Part shown: in pieces, positions 36,539 through 45,285 of the stretch | How positions within the stretch are numbered: the first letter of the stretch is position 1 | Layout of the letters: each line of letters opens with the position of its first letter | Program-made: the position numbers and the translations under genes | Notes under the pieces: generated by a model | What the model was told of the DNA's origin: nothing | The model's database searches: none | The model's input: the letters and a program-made list of their open reading frames with translations, nothing else | DNA from: Pseudophaeobacter sp. EL27 | GTDB lineage: Bacteria > Pseudomonadota > Alphaproteobacteria > Rhodobacterales > Rhodobacteraceae | Assembly (NCBI RefSeq): GCF_900313025.1 | Contig: NZ_OMPQ01000011.1 | Span: 1 to 64,000, forward strand | Direction: 5' to 3' | DNA length: 64,000 bases

Positions 36539-37189
36539 TTGCACTCCCCGGCGCGCTGGTATCCGGTATCAGCAATTGCGTCTGGAGTAGCCCTGTTGAG
36601 TCTCGCAAAAAAATTCACCGCCCCAAAGGGGACAATTCTATTCAGCCCCGGACAGGAGTGCCCCGGATTTCTTATCCTGAAACAGGGTTGTATCAAGGTC
36701 ACCCTGACCGGCAGCAGTGGCCGTGAAGTGGTGCTTTACCGGGTGCATCCCGGCGAAGTTTGCCTGCAGACCTTTACCTGCCTGATCGAAGACCAGACCT
36801 ATGCCGCCGAAGGCGTTGTTGAGGAAGACCTGCAAGGAGATCTGATCCCGGCTGGCCAGTTTCGCCAGGTGATGCAACAGGATGAGAACTTTCGCAATAC
36901 GGTGCTGACCTCGGTCGCGCTGCGGTTCAGTGAGTATCAGCAATTGATCGAAGATGTCGCCCTGACAGGGTTTGACGCCCGGCTCGCCAAGGTCCTGCTG
37001 CGTCTTGTCGATGCTACAGGGGTGGTGCACGTCACCCACACCGCCCTGGCCGCCGAAACCGCCTCTGGCCGGGCCTATGTCTCGCGTCGCCTGGCGGAAT
37101 TTGCCCGCCGTGGTATAGTCGAACAGCTCCCTGACGGTATTCGAATCTGCAATTCGTCTGAGCTGGCGCAGACTTCAGAACAAAAATAA
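36539..37189 (+). CDS. Crp/Fnr-family transcription regulator
   Basis: 216-residue regulator: cyclic-nucleotide-binding-like barrel (about 20-130; APKGTILFSPGQECPGFLIL), dimer helix, and HTH_Crp (about 155-205) with recognition region ETASGRAYVSRRLAEF. It lacks the N-terminal Cys cluster of Fnr, and the Arg/Ser cAMP contacts of Crp are not obvious, so its signal is unknown. No in-frame ATG occurs before the barrel; the TTG at 36539 is the best start, and a CTG/TTG pair near 36593 is an alternative. It starts close behind a terminator and precedes a DUF2892 gene by 90 bp. Confidence 0.85.
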   Translation: MHSPARWYPVSAIASGVALLSLAKKFTAPKGTILFSPGQECPGFLILKQGCIKVTLTGSSGREVVLYRVHPGEVCLQTFTCLIEDQTYAAEGVVEEDLQGDLIPAGQFRQVMQQDENFRNTVLTSVALRFSEYQQLIEDVALTGFDARLAKVLLRLVDATGVVHVTHTALAAETASGRAYVSRRLAEFARRGIVEQLPDGIRICNSSELAQTSEQK

Positions 37190-37278
37190 CTTTCTTTGCC
37201 AGGGTGGTGACTCTGTCACCGCGCCTCACATCTTCTTTTTGCTATGCTTTTGGCAACAGCTTAAATAGGAGATCTCCC

Positions 37279-37470
37279 ATGACCAAAAACGAAGGCAAAA
37301 TTGACCGTACCCTGCGCGTCATCGCCGGTATCGTTCTGCTCTCACTTGTCTTTATTGGCCCACAGTCGCTTTGGGGTTTGATCGGGATTGTGCCCCTGGC
37401 CACCGGGTTGCTGGGCAATTGCCCGCTCTATTCAATTCTGGGTATCAACACCTGCTCGCTGAAAAGCTGA
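37279..37470 (+). CDS. DUF2892 (YgaP-like) small membrane protein
   Basis: 63 residues with two short transmembrane helices (about 12-28 and 31-47). The family start KNEGKIDRTLRVIAGIVLL and the end GNCPLYSILGINTCSLK are typical, with two conserved cysteines (in GNCPLY and NTCSLK). In YgaP this module follows a rhodanese domain; stand-alone copies are common near sulfur-responsive Crp or ArsR regulators. AGGAGAT precedes the ATG. Adjacent to the Crp-type gene, which may control it. Confidence 0.88.
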   Translation: MTKNEGKIDRTLRVIAGIVLLSLVFIGPQSLWGLIGIVPLATGLLGNCPLYSILGINTCSLKS

Positions 37471-37511
37471 CCACCGCAGGCGCATCCTGTGGCGGAAGGG
37501 AGCGCCGCCTT

Positions 37512-37538
37512 GCCAGCCCGGCTTTTTGCTGGGCTGGC
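37512..37538 (+). terminator. Hairpin after the DUF2892 gene
   Basis: GCCAGCCC (37512-37519) pairs perfectly with GGGCTGGC (37531-37538) around an 11-nt loop. No T-run follows, so termination strength is uncertain. Confidence 0.5.
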
Positions 37539-37558
37539 CTGATCACATCTGCGCCAAT

Positions 37559-37572
37559 TTGCGCTAGATCAA
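37559..37572. promoter_or_regulatory. FNR/FnrL-like half-matching site before the U32 gene
   Basis: TTGCGCTAGATCAA matches the FNR consensus TTGAT-N4-ATCAA at eight of ten fixed positions. It lies 65 bp before the U32 gene. U32 proteins act in oxygen-independent ubiquinone synthesis and RNA modification, so control by oxygen would make sense. The left half-site is imperfect. Confidence 0.35.
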
Positions 37573-37636
37573 ATCGCGACAACCCGGCTTGCACTATAGG
37601 CGCGCTTTTCCAGTCCTGGTGAAGAGACCCAAGCCT

Positions 37637-39313
37637 ATGACCAGCTCCGCGACATCTCCCGAACATCGTTCCGAACTCTTGATGCCCGCAGGCAACCTGC
37701 GCAAGCTCAAGCTCGCGATCCTGTACGGGGCGGATGCGGTCTATCTGGGCACCCCGGATATGTCCCTGCGCACCAAGTCCGAGTTCTCGCTCGAAGAAGT
37801 GATTGAGGGTGTGGAATTCTGCCATACCCATGGGCGGCGCGCCTATCTGACGCTGAACCTGTTCTCCCATAACAAAGACATCGACAAGCTGGACGAATAC
37901 ATTGAGACCGTCCGCAAGGTGCGCCCCGACGGGCTGATCATCGCCGACCCCGGCGTGTTCCAATACGTAAAGGACCGCGCGCCCGAGCTGCCGCTGCATA
38001 TCTCCACCCAGAGCAATATCTGTTCCTGGCTCTCGGTGAAATTCTGGCAGGATCAGGGGGCTGAGCTTTGCGTGTTGGCGCGTGAAGTCTCCTTTGCCGA
38101 GTTGAAAGAGATCCGCGTGAAATGCCCGGATATCAAGCTGGAGGCCTTTGTGCATGGCGCCATGTGCATGACCTACTCCGGGCGCTGCCTGCTGTCGAAT
38201 TTCATGGCCGAGCGCGGCGCCAACCAGGGCAATTGCGCCAATTCCTGCCGCTGGAACTACACTTTCCGGATGCGGCTCAAGGATGGCACGGTGCAGGATC
38301 TGCAGATCACCGATGACAATGCCGATATGTTCGAGTTCCTGCTCGAAGAGGGCTGCCGACCCGGTGAGCTGATGCCGATCGAGGAGGACGCCCGCGGCTC
38401 TTATATCCTCAACTCCAAAGATCTCTGCATCATGCCCAAGCTGAACGAGTATCTGGAGATCGGCGTTGACAGCCTGAAGGTCGAGGGCCGCGGCAAGTCA
38501 GAATACTACTGCGCCATCGTCGCCCGCGCCTACCGCATGGCGATTGATGATTACTACGCCGATCCGGAATACTGGGACCCCAAGCCCTACATGCGCGAGT
38601 TGGAAGCCGTGGGGAATCGCGGCTACACCCTGGCCTTCCACGAGGGGCGCCTGACCAATTACGCCCATAACTACGAGCACACCGCGTCCTTGGCGCAGTG
38701 GGAATATGCCGGGGTTGTCACCGAGGTGACGGATGATGCCTTCCACGTCGAGGTAAAGAACAAGCTGATGGCCGGCGAGGTGCTGGAATTTGTCTCTCCC
38801 ATCGCCCGCGAAACCGTGTTGTTGCGGGTCTATGATTTTGAAAATGCCGCGAGTGGCAAGCGCACCGAGGTCGTACAGGGCAGCACCAAAACTGTGATCC
38901 GCCTGCCCTTCACCCTGTTTGATCACGAAGACATCGAGGATCTGAAGGCGCGTTTCCCGCAGTACTCCGTGATGCGAAAAGAACGCGCCCTGACCGAAGA
39001 GCAGTGGAACCGGGTGCGCTTTGACAAGCTCACCCAGGGGCTGGAAATCACCGGCAAGGAAAACCCAAAGGCCTATGAGAAACGCCGCAATGCCCTGGCC
39101 AAAAGCATCGAAGAAGACGGTAATGAGCGCCGCTTCAAAACCAATCGCGTTGGGGTCGAGGGCTGTTGTGGCAAGGGCTGCAATGGCTGCATGATCTTCT
39201 GGCAGGATAACCAATATGCCCGCGCTCGCGAGGTGCTGCTCAAGCGTAAACAGGGCCAGCAGCTTAGCCGTGCCGAAGCCAATGATTTAAAATTGGCGGT
39301 ACCGCAGCTCTGA
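37637..39313 (+). CDS. U32 peptidase-family protein (YegQ/TrhP-RlhA type)
   Basis: 558-residue protein. The U32 core (about 10-300) has LLMPAGNLRKLKLAILYGADAVY in part, FVHGAMCMTYSGRC and the Cys-rich SNFMAERGANQGNCANSCRW, which in the TrhP/RlhA/UbiU group carry an iron-sulfur or RNA-modification role. SLKVEGRGKSEYYCAIVARAY marks the end of the core. A C-terminal extension ends in a dense cysteine motif, EGCCGKGCNGCMIFW, which may hold a further metal cluster. It is more likely a hydroxylation/prephenate-dependent RNA-modifying enzyme than a protease, but the substrate cannot be read. It converges with the DUF3775 gene. Confidence 0.87.
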   Translation: MTSSATSPEHRSELLMPAGNLRKLKLAILYGADAVYLGTPDMSLRTKSEFSLEEVIEGVEFCHTHGRRAYLTLNLFSHNKDIDKLDEYIETVRKVRPDGLIIADPGVFQYVKDRAPELPLHISTQSNICSWLSVKFWQDQGAELCVLAREVSFAELKEIRVKCPDIKLEAFVHGAMCMTYSGRCLLSNFMAERGANQGNCANSCRWNYTFRMRLKDGTVQDLQITDDNADMFEFLLEEGCRPGELMPIEEDARGSYILNSKDLCIMPKLNEYLEIGVDSLKVEGRGKSEYYCAIVARAYRMAIDDYYADPEYWDPKPYMRELEAVGNRGYTLAFHEGRLTNYAHNYEHTASLAQWEYAGVVTEVTDDAFHVEVKNKLMAGEVLEFVSPIARETVLLRVYDFENAASGKRTEVVQGSTKTVIRLPFTLFDHEDIEDLKARFPQYSVMRKERALTEEQWNRVRFDKLTQGLEITGKENPKAYEKRRNALAKSIEEDGNERRFKTNRVGVEGCCGKGCNGCMIFWQDNQYARAREVLLKRKQGQQLSRAEANDLKLAVPQL

Positions 39314-39346
39314 TCGTACCGCCCAGCCAATCCGGTGTTGATCGAC

Positions 39347-39670
39347 CTAGCGGCCGATCACATCCCCCTCGACGTCCTGCACATCCACGCCCAGCGCATC
39401 AAGGCCCGCCTCGATATTATCAGCCAGATGGGGTGTGCCGATCAGGTAGTCAGCCGTCGGGGTAGAGGCTTCAGACTTGGCGGTTGCGATGGCTTCCGCC
39501 AGTTCTTCGGGTTCAAAACTGCCACGGCCAATCCACATCACTGCGGTAAGTTCAGCCTGCTCATCCATGCCTAGCCGCTCGATAAAGGCCCGCAGCTCGC
39601 CTTCAGCCCGCCCCAGTTCCCGGGCCATCAGCGCCACCTGGGCAACCTTGCGTGTGGAAATCTCCAACAT
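39347..39670 (-). CDS. DUF3775 protein
   Basis: 107-residue acidic, mostly helical soluble protein of the DUF3775 family. Visible features are MLEISTRKVAQVALMAREL, EAELTAVMWIGRG-like text (read here as ELTAVMWIGRGSFEPEEL) and the C-terminal DYLIGTPHLADNIEAGLDAL. The function is unknown. The ATG at 39670 has a good AGGAGA. It follows the cyclase convergent unit by no shared operon: the cyclase gene lies upstream on the same strand, stop 104 bp away. Confidence 0.8.
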   Translation of the reverse strand: MLEISTRKVAQVALMARELGRAEGELRAFIERLGMDEQAELTAVMWIGRGSFEPEELAEAIATAKSEASTPTADYLIGTPHLADNIEAGLDALGVDVQDVEGDVIGR

Positions 39671-39774
39671 TGTCTGTCTCCTTCTGTTCGCCGTCACCCG
39701 GCATCAGACAGCAGCGCAGCACGGGGGTCTTTGATCTGGGGCAATAAACTTCCAATGCCTGCCAATGGCCTAGG

Positions 39775-41070
39775 CTAGGCCTCTGCGGCTGCGACCTGCC
39801 CCCGCCCGAAGATCTCGACTCCGCTGCTGCGCCCGCGCAGATGCTCCGCCGGCAGAGCCGTCCAACCCGTGCGCGCGGGCGCGTTTCCTGCAGCCTTCAG
39901 CACCGCCGCCGAGGCAATAACATCATGCCTTGCCGCCTTGGTCAGCTCTTCCAGGCGCGCTGCCGTATTCACCGTATCGCCAAAGACCGAATACTCCAAA
40001 CGCTGGGCATCGCCGACCACTCCGGAAAAGACCTCCCCCAGATGCAGCCCGATCCCGACGCGAACCGGATTGCGCCCCGCCGCCTGTCGTTCGCCGCTCC
40101 AATCTTTCAGTTCTGCCAACAGATCATCAACACAGCCCAAACCCCGGCACGCTGCACTCTCGCCCTCAAACAGGATCATCGCAGCGTCACCAATGAATTT
40201 GTCGATCATGCCGTCATTTGCGCTGACCGCCCGTTGGACCCGACGGCGGAACTCGCTGATATAGGCCCCCACCTCTTCCGGTGCCCGGCCCTCGGACCAA
40301 TTGGTAAAGCCACGGATATCGACAAACATCACCAGCATTTCCTGCTGTCGCCCCTGGCGCAGCTCGCTCAACTCACCCGCCGCCAGGCGGTCCGCCATCT
40401 GGGCTGGCAGATACCGGGTGAGATTGGCCCGCGCCCGCGCATCTTCGATCGAGCTGTGCAGCAGTTTCCGCGTTCGATAGGCCGCCACCACCAGCACCAA
40501 CCCACCCATGGCGATCATAACCACCCGCACCATATTGGGCGGCTGCATGACCATGATTTCGGCTCTTGCTGCGATAAAGGGCGTCACCTCTTCCGGCTGC
40601 CAAAAGGTCAGACAGGCCAGACCGCCAACAACAAGCGCAACGCAATAGGCCTGCAAATAGGGGTTAAAGCGCAGCACCGCAAACCCCAGGATCACCGGCA
40701 CCAGCCAGGTGGGTGGCAGCAAAAAGGTCAACTCTCCCGGAAGGCCGGTATTGCTGAGACCGGCCCAGGTGTTCACCAACATGAAGACGCAGTCCAGGGT
40801 GACCGCAGGCCAGACCATCCAACGGCGGAACCGCCCCGAGGTGGCGAGCCAGTAAGACAGGCCTCCCAACAGAAAGTAAAAGACCAGTGTCATAAAGGCG
40901 AGCAGCCATTGGACCCGCAGATAGGGCTGATCTGCGCCCTCCCCCTGCACCAGGAACAAAAAGGCCCCAAGCAGACAGAGGGCAACACCGATCCGCAGCA
41001 CCGCTACGATCCGCTCCACCTTCACCTCTGCCTGATGCAACAATCGGGTGTCGAGCGACATGGCTGTCAT
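39775..41070 (-). CDS. Membrane-bound class III adenylate/guanylate cyclase
   Basis: 431 residues. The N-terminal half (about 20-200) has about six transmembrane helices and no recognised sensor domain. The C-terminal class III cyclase domain (about 235-400) begins MLVMFVDIRGFTNWSEG with the first metal Asp. The second metal Asp is in DKFIGDAAMILFE. SVFGDTVNTAARLEEL holds the Asn-Arg transition-state residues. cAMP is the more likely product. The start overlaps the rmuC stop by ATGA (41070-41067), so synthesis is coupled to a DNA-repair operon. An alternative ATG lies nine bases downstream. Confidence 0.92.
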   Translation of the reverse strand: MTAMSLDTRLLHQAEVKVERIVAVLRIGVALCLLGAFLFLVQGEGADQPYLRVQWLLAFMTLVFYFLLGGLSYWLATSGRFRRWMVWPAVTLDCVFMLVNTWAGLSNTGLPGELTFLLPPTWLVPVILGFAVLRFNPYLQAYCVALVVGGLACLTFWQPEEVTPFIAARAEIMVMQPPNMVRVVMIAMGGLVLVVAAYRTRKLLHSSIEDARARANLTRYLPAQMADRLAAGELSELRQGRQQEMLVMFVDIRGFTNWSEGRAPEEVGAYISEFRRRVQRAVSANDGMIDKFIGDAAMILFEGESAACRGLGCVDDLLAELKDWSGERQAAGRNPVRVGIGLHLGEVFSGVVGDAQRLEYSVFGDTVNTAARLEELTKAARHDVIASAAVLKAAGNAPARTGWTALPAEHLRGRSSGVEIFGRGQVAAAEA

Positions 41071-42281
41071 GGGTTCTTTTGCTCCAGAGACACAATATTG
41101 CCGGTGGTCTCGCCAGCGATCTCTTCAAAATCGAAATTGTCCAAACGTCGGGCCCGTTTTCCTGCCTTCTCGGCGCTGACCTGGATCTCTGCTATATCCT
41201 TGGCAGCCTGGCCAAAATGGCGATCCAGATTACTTACCCGCTCACCTAAGCGTTCCATATCGCGATACAAGAGCCCCAGCTCTGATCGTATCGCCCCAGC
41301 CTGCTCCCGCATCCGCGCATCCTTGAGAATGGCGCGCATGGTATTGAGCGTCGCCATGCAGGTGGTGGGCGAGACAATCCAGACCTTGGCGGCAAAGCCT
41401 TCCCGCACCACCGCCGAAAAATTTGCATGTAGCTCGGCATAGACCGCCTCCGAGGGCAGAAACATCAGCGCCCCTTCAGCCGTCTCGCCCTCGATAATGT
41501 ATTTTTCCGAGATTGCGGTGATATGGGCCCGCAGCGCCGCCTTCATCTGCCTTATGGCATAGGCTTTCTCATCGCGGCTCTCAGCCCGGTGCAGCGCCTC
41601 ATAGGGTTCCAGCGGGAATTTGCTGTCGATGACAATTGGCCCCGGTGGATTGGGCAGATGCACCAGACAATCGGCGCGTTTGCCATTGCTGAGGGTGGCC
41701 TGCAGGGTAAAGCTGCCCGCCGGCAGGGCTTTGGAGACGATATCAAACAGTTGGATTTCGCCAAAGGCACCCCGGGTCTGTTTGTTGGACAGGATGTCCT
41801 GCAGCCCCAGCACATCGCCCGAGAGCTTGGTGATATTATCCTGCGCCTTGTCGATCGCTGCCAGACGTTCCTGCAACTGGGTCAACGATGTCACCGTGCG
41901 CTTGCTGCTGCCATGCAGGCTTTCCTGCATGCGCTCCTGCATCTGTGCCATGGACTGGGCCTGACGCAGCGCGTTATCGGCAAGGCGGTCGTTCATATGC
42001 TGCTGCACCGCTGTCAGCCGCGCCTCAACCGTCTGCACCATCTGCACCTGCGCCGTGGCCTGGGTGTCAGACACATGCTGCAAACCGCCCTGTAGCTGCT
42101 GCACCGATTGCCCCAGTTGACCAATCTGCCCCGACAAAGGCAGCATCGCCCGCGCCACCCGCGCCGAGGCCCGCAGCGACAACAATAGCAGGATCAAGAG
42201 CATAGCGGCAAAGCCTGCCGCCAGCAGGATCAGCAACCAGAGCTCTTCCATCGATTGCAGCGCCTCGGACATGCCCTCCAT
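41067..42281 (-). CDS. rmuC: RmuC-family DNA recombination protein
   Basis: 404 residues. An N-terminal transmembrane helix (about 12-36) is followed by a coiled coil (about 40-160) and the RmuC nuclease-like domain (about 170-370), with VDSKFPLEPYEAL preceded by GPI (catalytic Asp/Lys), ALMFLPSEAVYAELH and VWIVSPTTCMATLNTMRAI. RmuC limits recombination at inverted repeats and has been linked to phage and DNA-damage responses in various bacteria. The ATG at 42281 overlaps the mutL stop by one base (TGATG); a second ATG is nine bases downstream. Confidence 0.94.
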   Translation of the reverse strand: MEGMSEALQSMEELWLLILLAAGFAAMLLILLLLSLRASARVARAMLPLSGQIGQLGQSVQQLQGGLQHVSDTQATAQVQMVQTVEARLTAVQQHMNDRLADNALRQAQSMAQMQERMQESLHGSSKRTVTSLTQLQERLAAIDKAQDNITKLSGDVLGLQDILSNKQTRGAFGEIQLFDIVSKALPAGSFTLQATLSNGKRADCLVHLPNPPGPIVIDSKFPLEPYEALHRAESRDEKAYAIRQMKAALRAHITAISEKYIIEGETAEGALMFLPSEAVYAELHANFSAVVREGFAAKVWIVSPTTCMATLNTMRAILKDARMREQAGAIRSELGLLYRDMERLGERVSNLDRHFGQAAKDIAEIQVSAEKAGKRARRLDNFDFEEIAGETTGNIVSLEQKNP

Positions 42282-44206
42282 CAGCTACGCCCGAACAGCC
42301 GTTCGATATCGGCCAGCTTCAGCTCCACATAGGTCGGGCGGCCATGGTTGCATTGGCCGGAGTGAGGCGTCGCCTCCATCTCGCGCAGTAGTGCATTCAT
42401 CTCTTCACCGCGCATGCGACGGCCCGAGCGAATCGAGCCATGGCAGGCGACCCGGCTCAGGATCGCCTCAAGGCGCGCCTGCACCAGCTGGCTTTCACCC
42501 TGATCGTCCAGCTCATCCAAGATATCTTTCACCATGGCCTCCGCATTTACCTCCCCCAGAATGGCAGGGGTTTCACGCACGGCGACAGCATTTCCGCCGA
42601 AAGCTTCCAGCCCGAGGCCAAATTTTCTCAGAGCCTCGGCATGGGTCAGCAATCGGGCACAGTCATTGCTGCCCAGCTCGACAATCTCCGGGATCAGCAG
42701 CGCCTGGGCAGCCACACCGTTTTCTGCCATCTGATGCTTCAGCTTTTCATAGACCAGCCGCTCATGGGCAGCGTGCTGGTCAACAATAACCATCCCATCT
42801 GCGGTCTGGGCGATGATGTAGTTTTCATGCACCTGCCCGCGTGCCGCCCCCAATGGCAGGGCTTCGGCCCCGGGCGCGGGAGCCTCGGGCGCATGTGACA
42901 TTGGCCCCGGGGCCTCTGGTTCGGTGACGCGACCACTGTAGGCACTTTGGAACTCTGCAAACCCCGGCGCTGCCGGTGGCGGCGCAGGCTCGGACACCTC
43001 TTGCGGCTGTCCCGGGGATTGCGCCGCGTAAGACAGGCTTCGTGCGCCATAGGAGGGACGGTCCATCTGATAGACCCGCGCCGCACCGCTGGCAGTGGGT
43101 GCTTCGGGACGCATCGCGCCCAAAGTTGCCCCGGCAACCGTGGTTGAGGCCCGATGCCCGGCCTCGGCCAGGGCGTGCCGCAGCGCCGAGACGATCAGCC
43201 CCCGCGCCAGACCGGGATCGCGAAAGCGCACTTCGGATTTGGCCGGATGCACGTTCACATCCACCAGGGTTGGGTCGCAGTCAATAAACAGGGCCGCCGC
43301 CGGGTGGCGATCCCGGCTGAGGAAATCAAAATAGGCCCCGCGCAGCGCCCCCGTCAGCATCTTGTCCTTCACGGGCCGCGAGTTCACAAACAGGAATTGC
43401 GCCACTGCAGCCCCGCGCGAATAGGTCGGCAGCGCCGCATAGCCAAACAGCCGGATACCATCGCGCGTGGCGTCGATCTTGAGCGCGTTTTCGGCAAATT
43501 CGCGCCCCAGCACCGAGGCCAACCGCCCGTGCAGCGCATCAAACAGATCGCCAGTCAGGGGATCAGCGCGGAAGGTCACACGCCCTTCGCCGCCGCCCGA
43601 GACATCGCGTAGGGTAAAGCCCACCGAGGGTTCCGCCATGGCCAGCCGTTTGACCACATCGCCAATCGCCTGAGATTCCGCACGATCCGTGCGCATGAAT
43701 TTCAGCCGTGCCGGGGTGGCATAAAACAAATCGCTCAGCTCAACTATCGTGCCCGCGCGCAGGGCTGCCGGTCGCACCGGCTCCATCTTGCCCCCCGCCA
43801 CCCGGATCATGGCCGCGTCATGACCTGCAGCCCGGCTGGTAATGGTCAGCCGTCCAACCGCCCCCAGACTGGGCAGCGCCTCGCCACGAAAGCCAAAGGT
43901 ATGAATATTGAGCAGATCCGTCCCGTCGATCTTGGAGGTGGCATGGCGCGACAGCGCCAGCGGCAGATCCCGCGAGGTCATGCCACAACCATCATCGGTC
44001 ACCCGGATCAGGGTCTTGCCGCCATCGGCAATCTCGATGGTGATGCGCTGTGCGCCCGCATCAATGGCGTTTTCCACCAGTTCCTTGACGGCCGAAGCCG
44101 GGCGTTCCACCACCTCGCCAGCGGCGATACGGTTGATTGCACTGTCATCAAGCTGACGAATGGTCGGGCGATCAGAATCGCTGATATGGGGGTCTTGGCT
44201 GCTCAT
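42281..44206 (-). CDS. mutL: DNA mismatch repair endonuclease MutL
   Basis: 641 residues. The N-terminal GHKL ATPase (about 10-340) has INRIAAGEVVERP, KELVENAIDAGA, VTDDGCGM and GFRGEALPSLG. A Pro/Ala-rich linker (about 345-450) leads to the C-terminal dimerisation domain. It contains the endonuclease metal motif DQHAAHERLVYE (D-Q-H-A-x2-E-x4-E), so this MutL can nick DNA, as in bacteria without MutH. The ATG at 44206 is chosen because the conserved region follows directly; the 35 upstream in-frame residues look non-coding. First gene of the mutL-rmuC-cyclase unit. Confidence 0.96.
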   Translation of the reverse strand: MSSQDPHISDSDRPTIRQLDDSAINRIAAGEVVERPASAVKELVENAIDAGAQRITIEIADGGKTLIRVTDDGCGMTSRDLPLALSRHATSKIDGTDLLNIHTFGFRGEALPSLGAVGRLTITSRAAGHDAAMIRVAGGKMEPVRPAALRAGTIVELSDLFYATPARLKFMRTDRAESQAIGDVVKRLAMAEPSVGFTLRDVSGGGEGRVTFRADPLTGDLFDALHGRLASVLGREFAENALKIDATRDGIRLFGYAALPTYSRGAAVAQFLFVNSRPVKDKMLTGALRGAYFDFLSRDRHPAAALFIDCDPTLVDVNVHPAKSEVRFRDPGLARGLIVSALRHALAEAGHRASTTVAGATLGAMRPEAPTASGAARVYQMDRPSYGARSLSYAAQSPGQPQEVSEPAPPPAAPGFAEFQSAYSGRVTEPEAPGPMSHAPEAPAPGAEALPLGAARGQVHENYIIAQTADGMVIVDQHAAHERLVYEKLKHQMAENGVAAQALLIPEIVELGSNDCARLLTHAEALRKFGLGLEAFGGNAVAVRETPAILGEVNAEAMVKDILDELDDQGESQLVQARLEAILSRVACHGSIRSGRRMRGEEMNALLREMEATPHSGQCNHGRPTYVELKLADIERLFGRS

Positions 44207-44355
44207 ACCGCTAAATTTAGCAGCTTCCCCCGATTCTACCACCGGGTCCGGCGTAAAAATCGAACAAGAGGGGAACAAAAATGAGGGCCGCGCTTTGGCA
44301 TGACCATCCATCCTTTGCTCTGAATCCTTTGCCCTGAGATCGGCTCAAACCTACC

Positions 44356-45285
44356 TCAGGCCGCAGCTGGCGCCCCGGAACGGCCCCGGCAGGGGCCAAA
44401 TCGAGCAGTGATCGCCAAGATCACGCCAGAAACCGTGGCGATCATACCCGCCGCGCTGACCGCATCCGCGCCACCAAGCCAGAGGGGGCCAAAACCGGCG
44501 AGAACATAGCCGAGTACCGCTGAAAGCACTGCGTAAAGCACACTCCAGGCGATCTGCGCCTCCAGACGGTTGGTCATCATCCGCGCCGCCGCAGGCGGGC
44601 AGATGAACATGGCAATGACAATGATCGATCCAACCGCATCAAAGGCCGCCACTGCCGCAACGGCGGCGGTGATCACCAGCCCCAGTCCCAGCAGATTGGT
44701 GCGGATACCCATGGTGCGGGCAAAGCCCTCGTCGAAGGTCGAGATCTTCAGCGCCCGCCAGAACACCGCAGTGAACAGGCACACGCCCAGCAGGGTCAGC
44801 GCCATCCGTGGCAACTCGGAGGGCAGGTATCGCAGCGCCTGCGGGTCCAGCAGCGAGGCCCAACCGGTGGCATCCAGCCAGATCAGGCTTTCCAGGTTGC
44901 CATAAAGCGCGTGTTCCACATCCAGATGCACGGTTGAGGTATCGGTCTGCTCCAGCAGCAGGACACCGCCGGCAAACATGGTGGTAAAGACCACGCCCAT
45001 GGCCGCACCCGGCTCAATCCGACCCAGGCGGCGGATCGCCTCGATCATCACCACGGCAACAATCGCCGCTCCGGCAGCGCCCAGCATCATGGGCCAGGCG
45101 GCAATCACTCCCGTCAGCAAAAAGGCCACGACAATGCCTGGCAGCACCACATGGCTGATGGCATCGCCAATCAGCGCCTGTCGGCGCAGCAACAGGAAAT
45201 TCCCCGGTAGGGCGCAGGCTATGGCCGCAAAGATGCCAATCAGCATTGGCGTCAGCGACAGGGGAACAAACTCTTCACCGCTCAT
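44356..45285 (-). CDS. sitD: Manganese/iron-type ABC transporter permease SitD
   Basis: 309-residue permease of the ABC-3 (zinc/manganese/iron) family with about eight helices. The family start is LPGNFLLLRRQALIGDAISH, and SIIVIAMFICPPAAARMM holds the metal-path helix. The ATG overlaps the sitC stop (ATGA, 45285-45282), so both permeases are made together. The short cytoplasmic C terminus contrasts with sitC. Confidence 0.92.
   Translation of the reverse strand: MSGEEFVPLSLTPMLIGIFAAIACALPGNFLLLRRQALIGDAISHVVLPGIVVAFLLTGVIAAWPMMLGAAGAAIVAVVMIEAIRRLGRIEPGAAMGVVFTTMFAGGVLLLEQTDTSTVHLDVEHALYGNLESLIWLDATGWASLLDPQALRYLPSELPRMALTLLGVCLFTAVFWRALKISTFDEGFARTMGIRTNLLGLGLVITAAVAAVAAFDAVGSIIVIAMFICPPAAARMMTNRLEAQIAWSVLYAVLSAVLGYVLAGFGPLWLGGADAVSAAGMIATVSGVILAITARFGPCRGRSGAPAAA

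Noticed and set aside
39841-41442. 533-residue plus-strand frame opposite the cyclase and rmuC
   Set aside because: It spans two confident genes on the other strand and resembles nothing.
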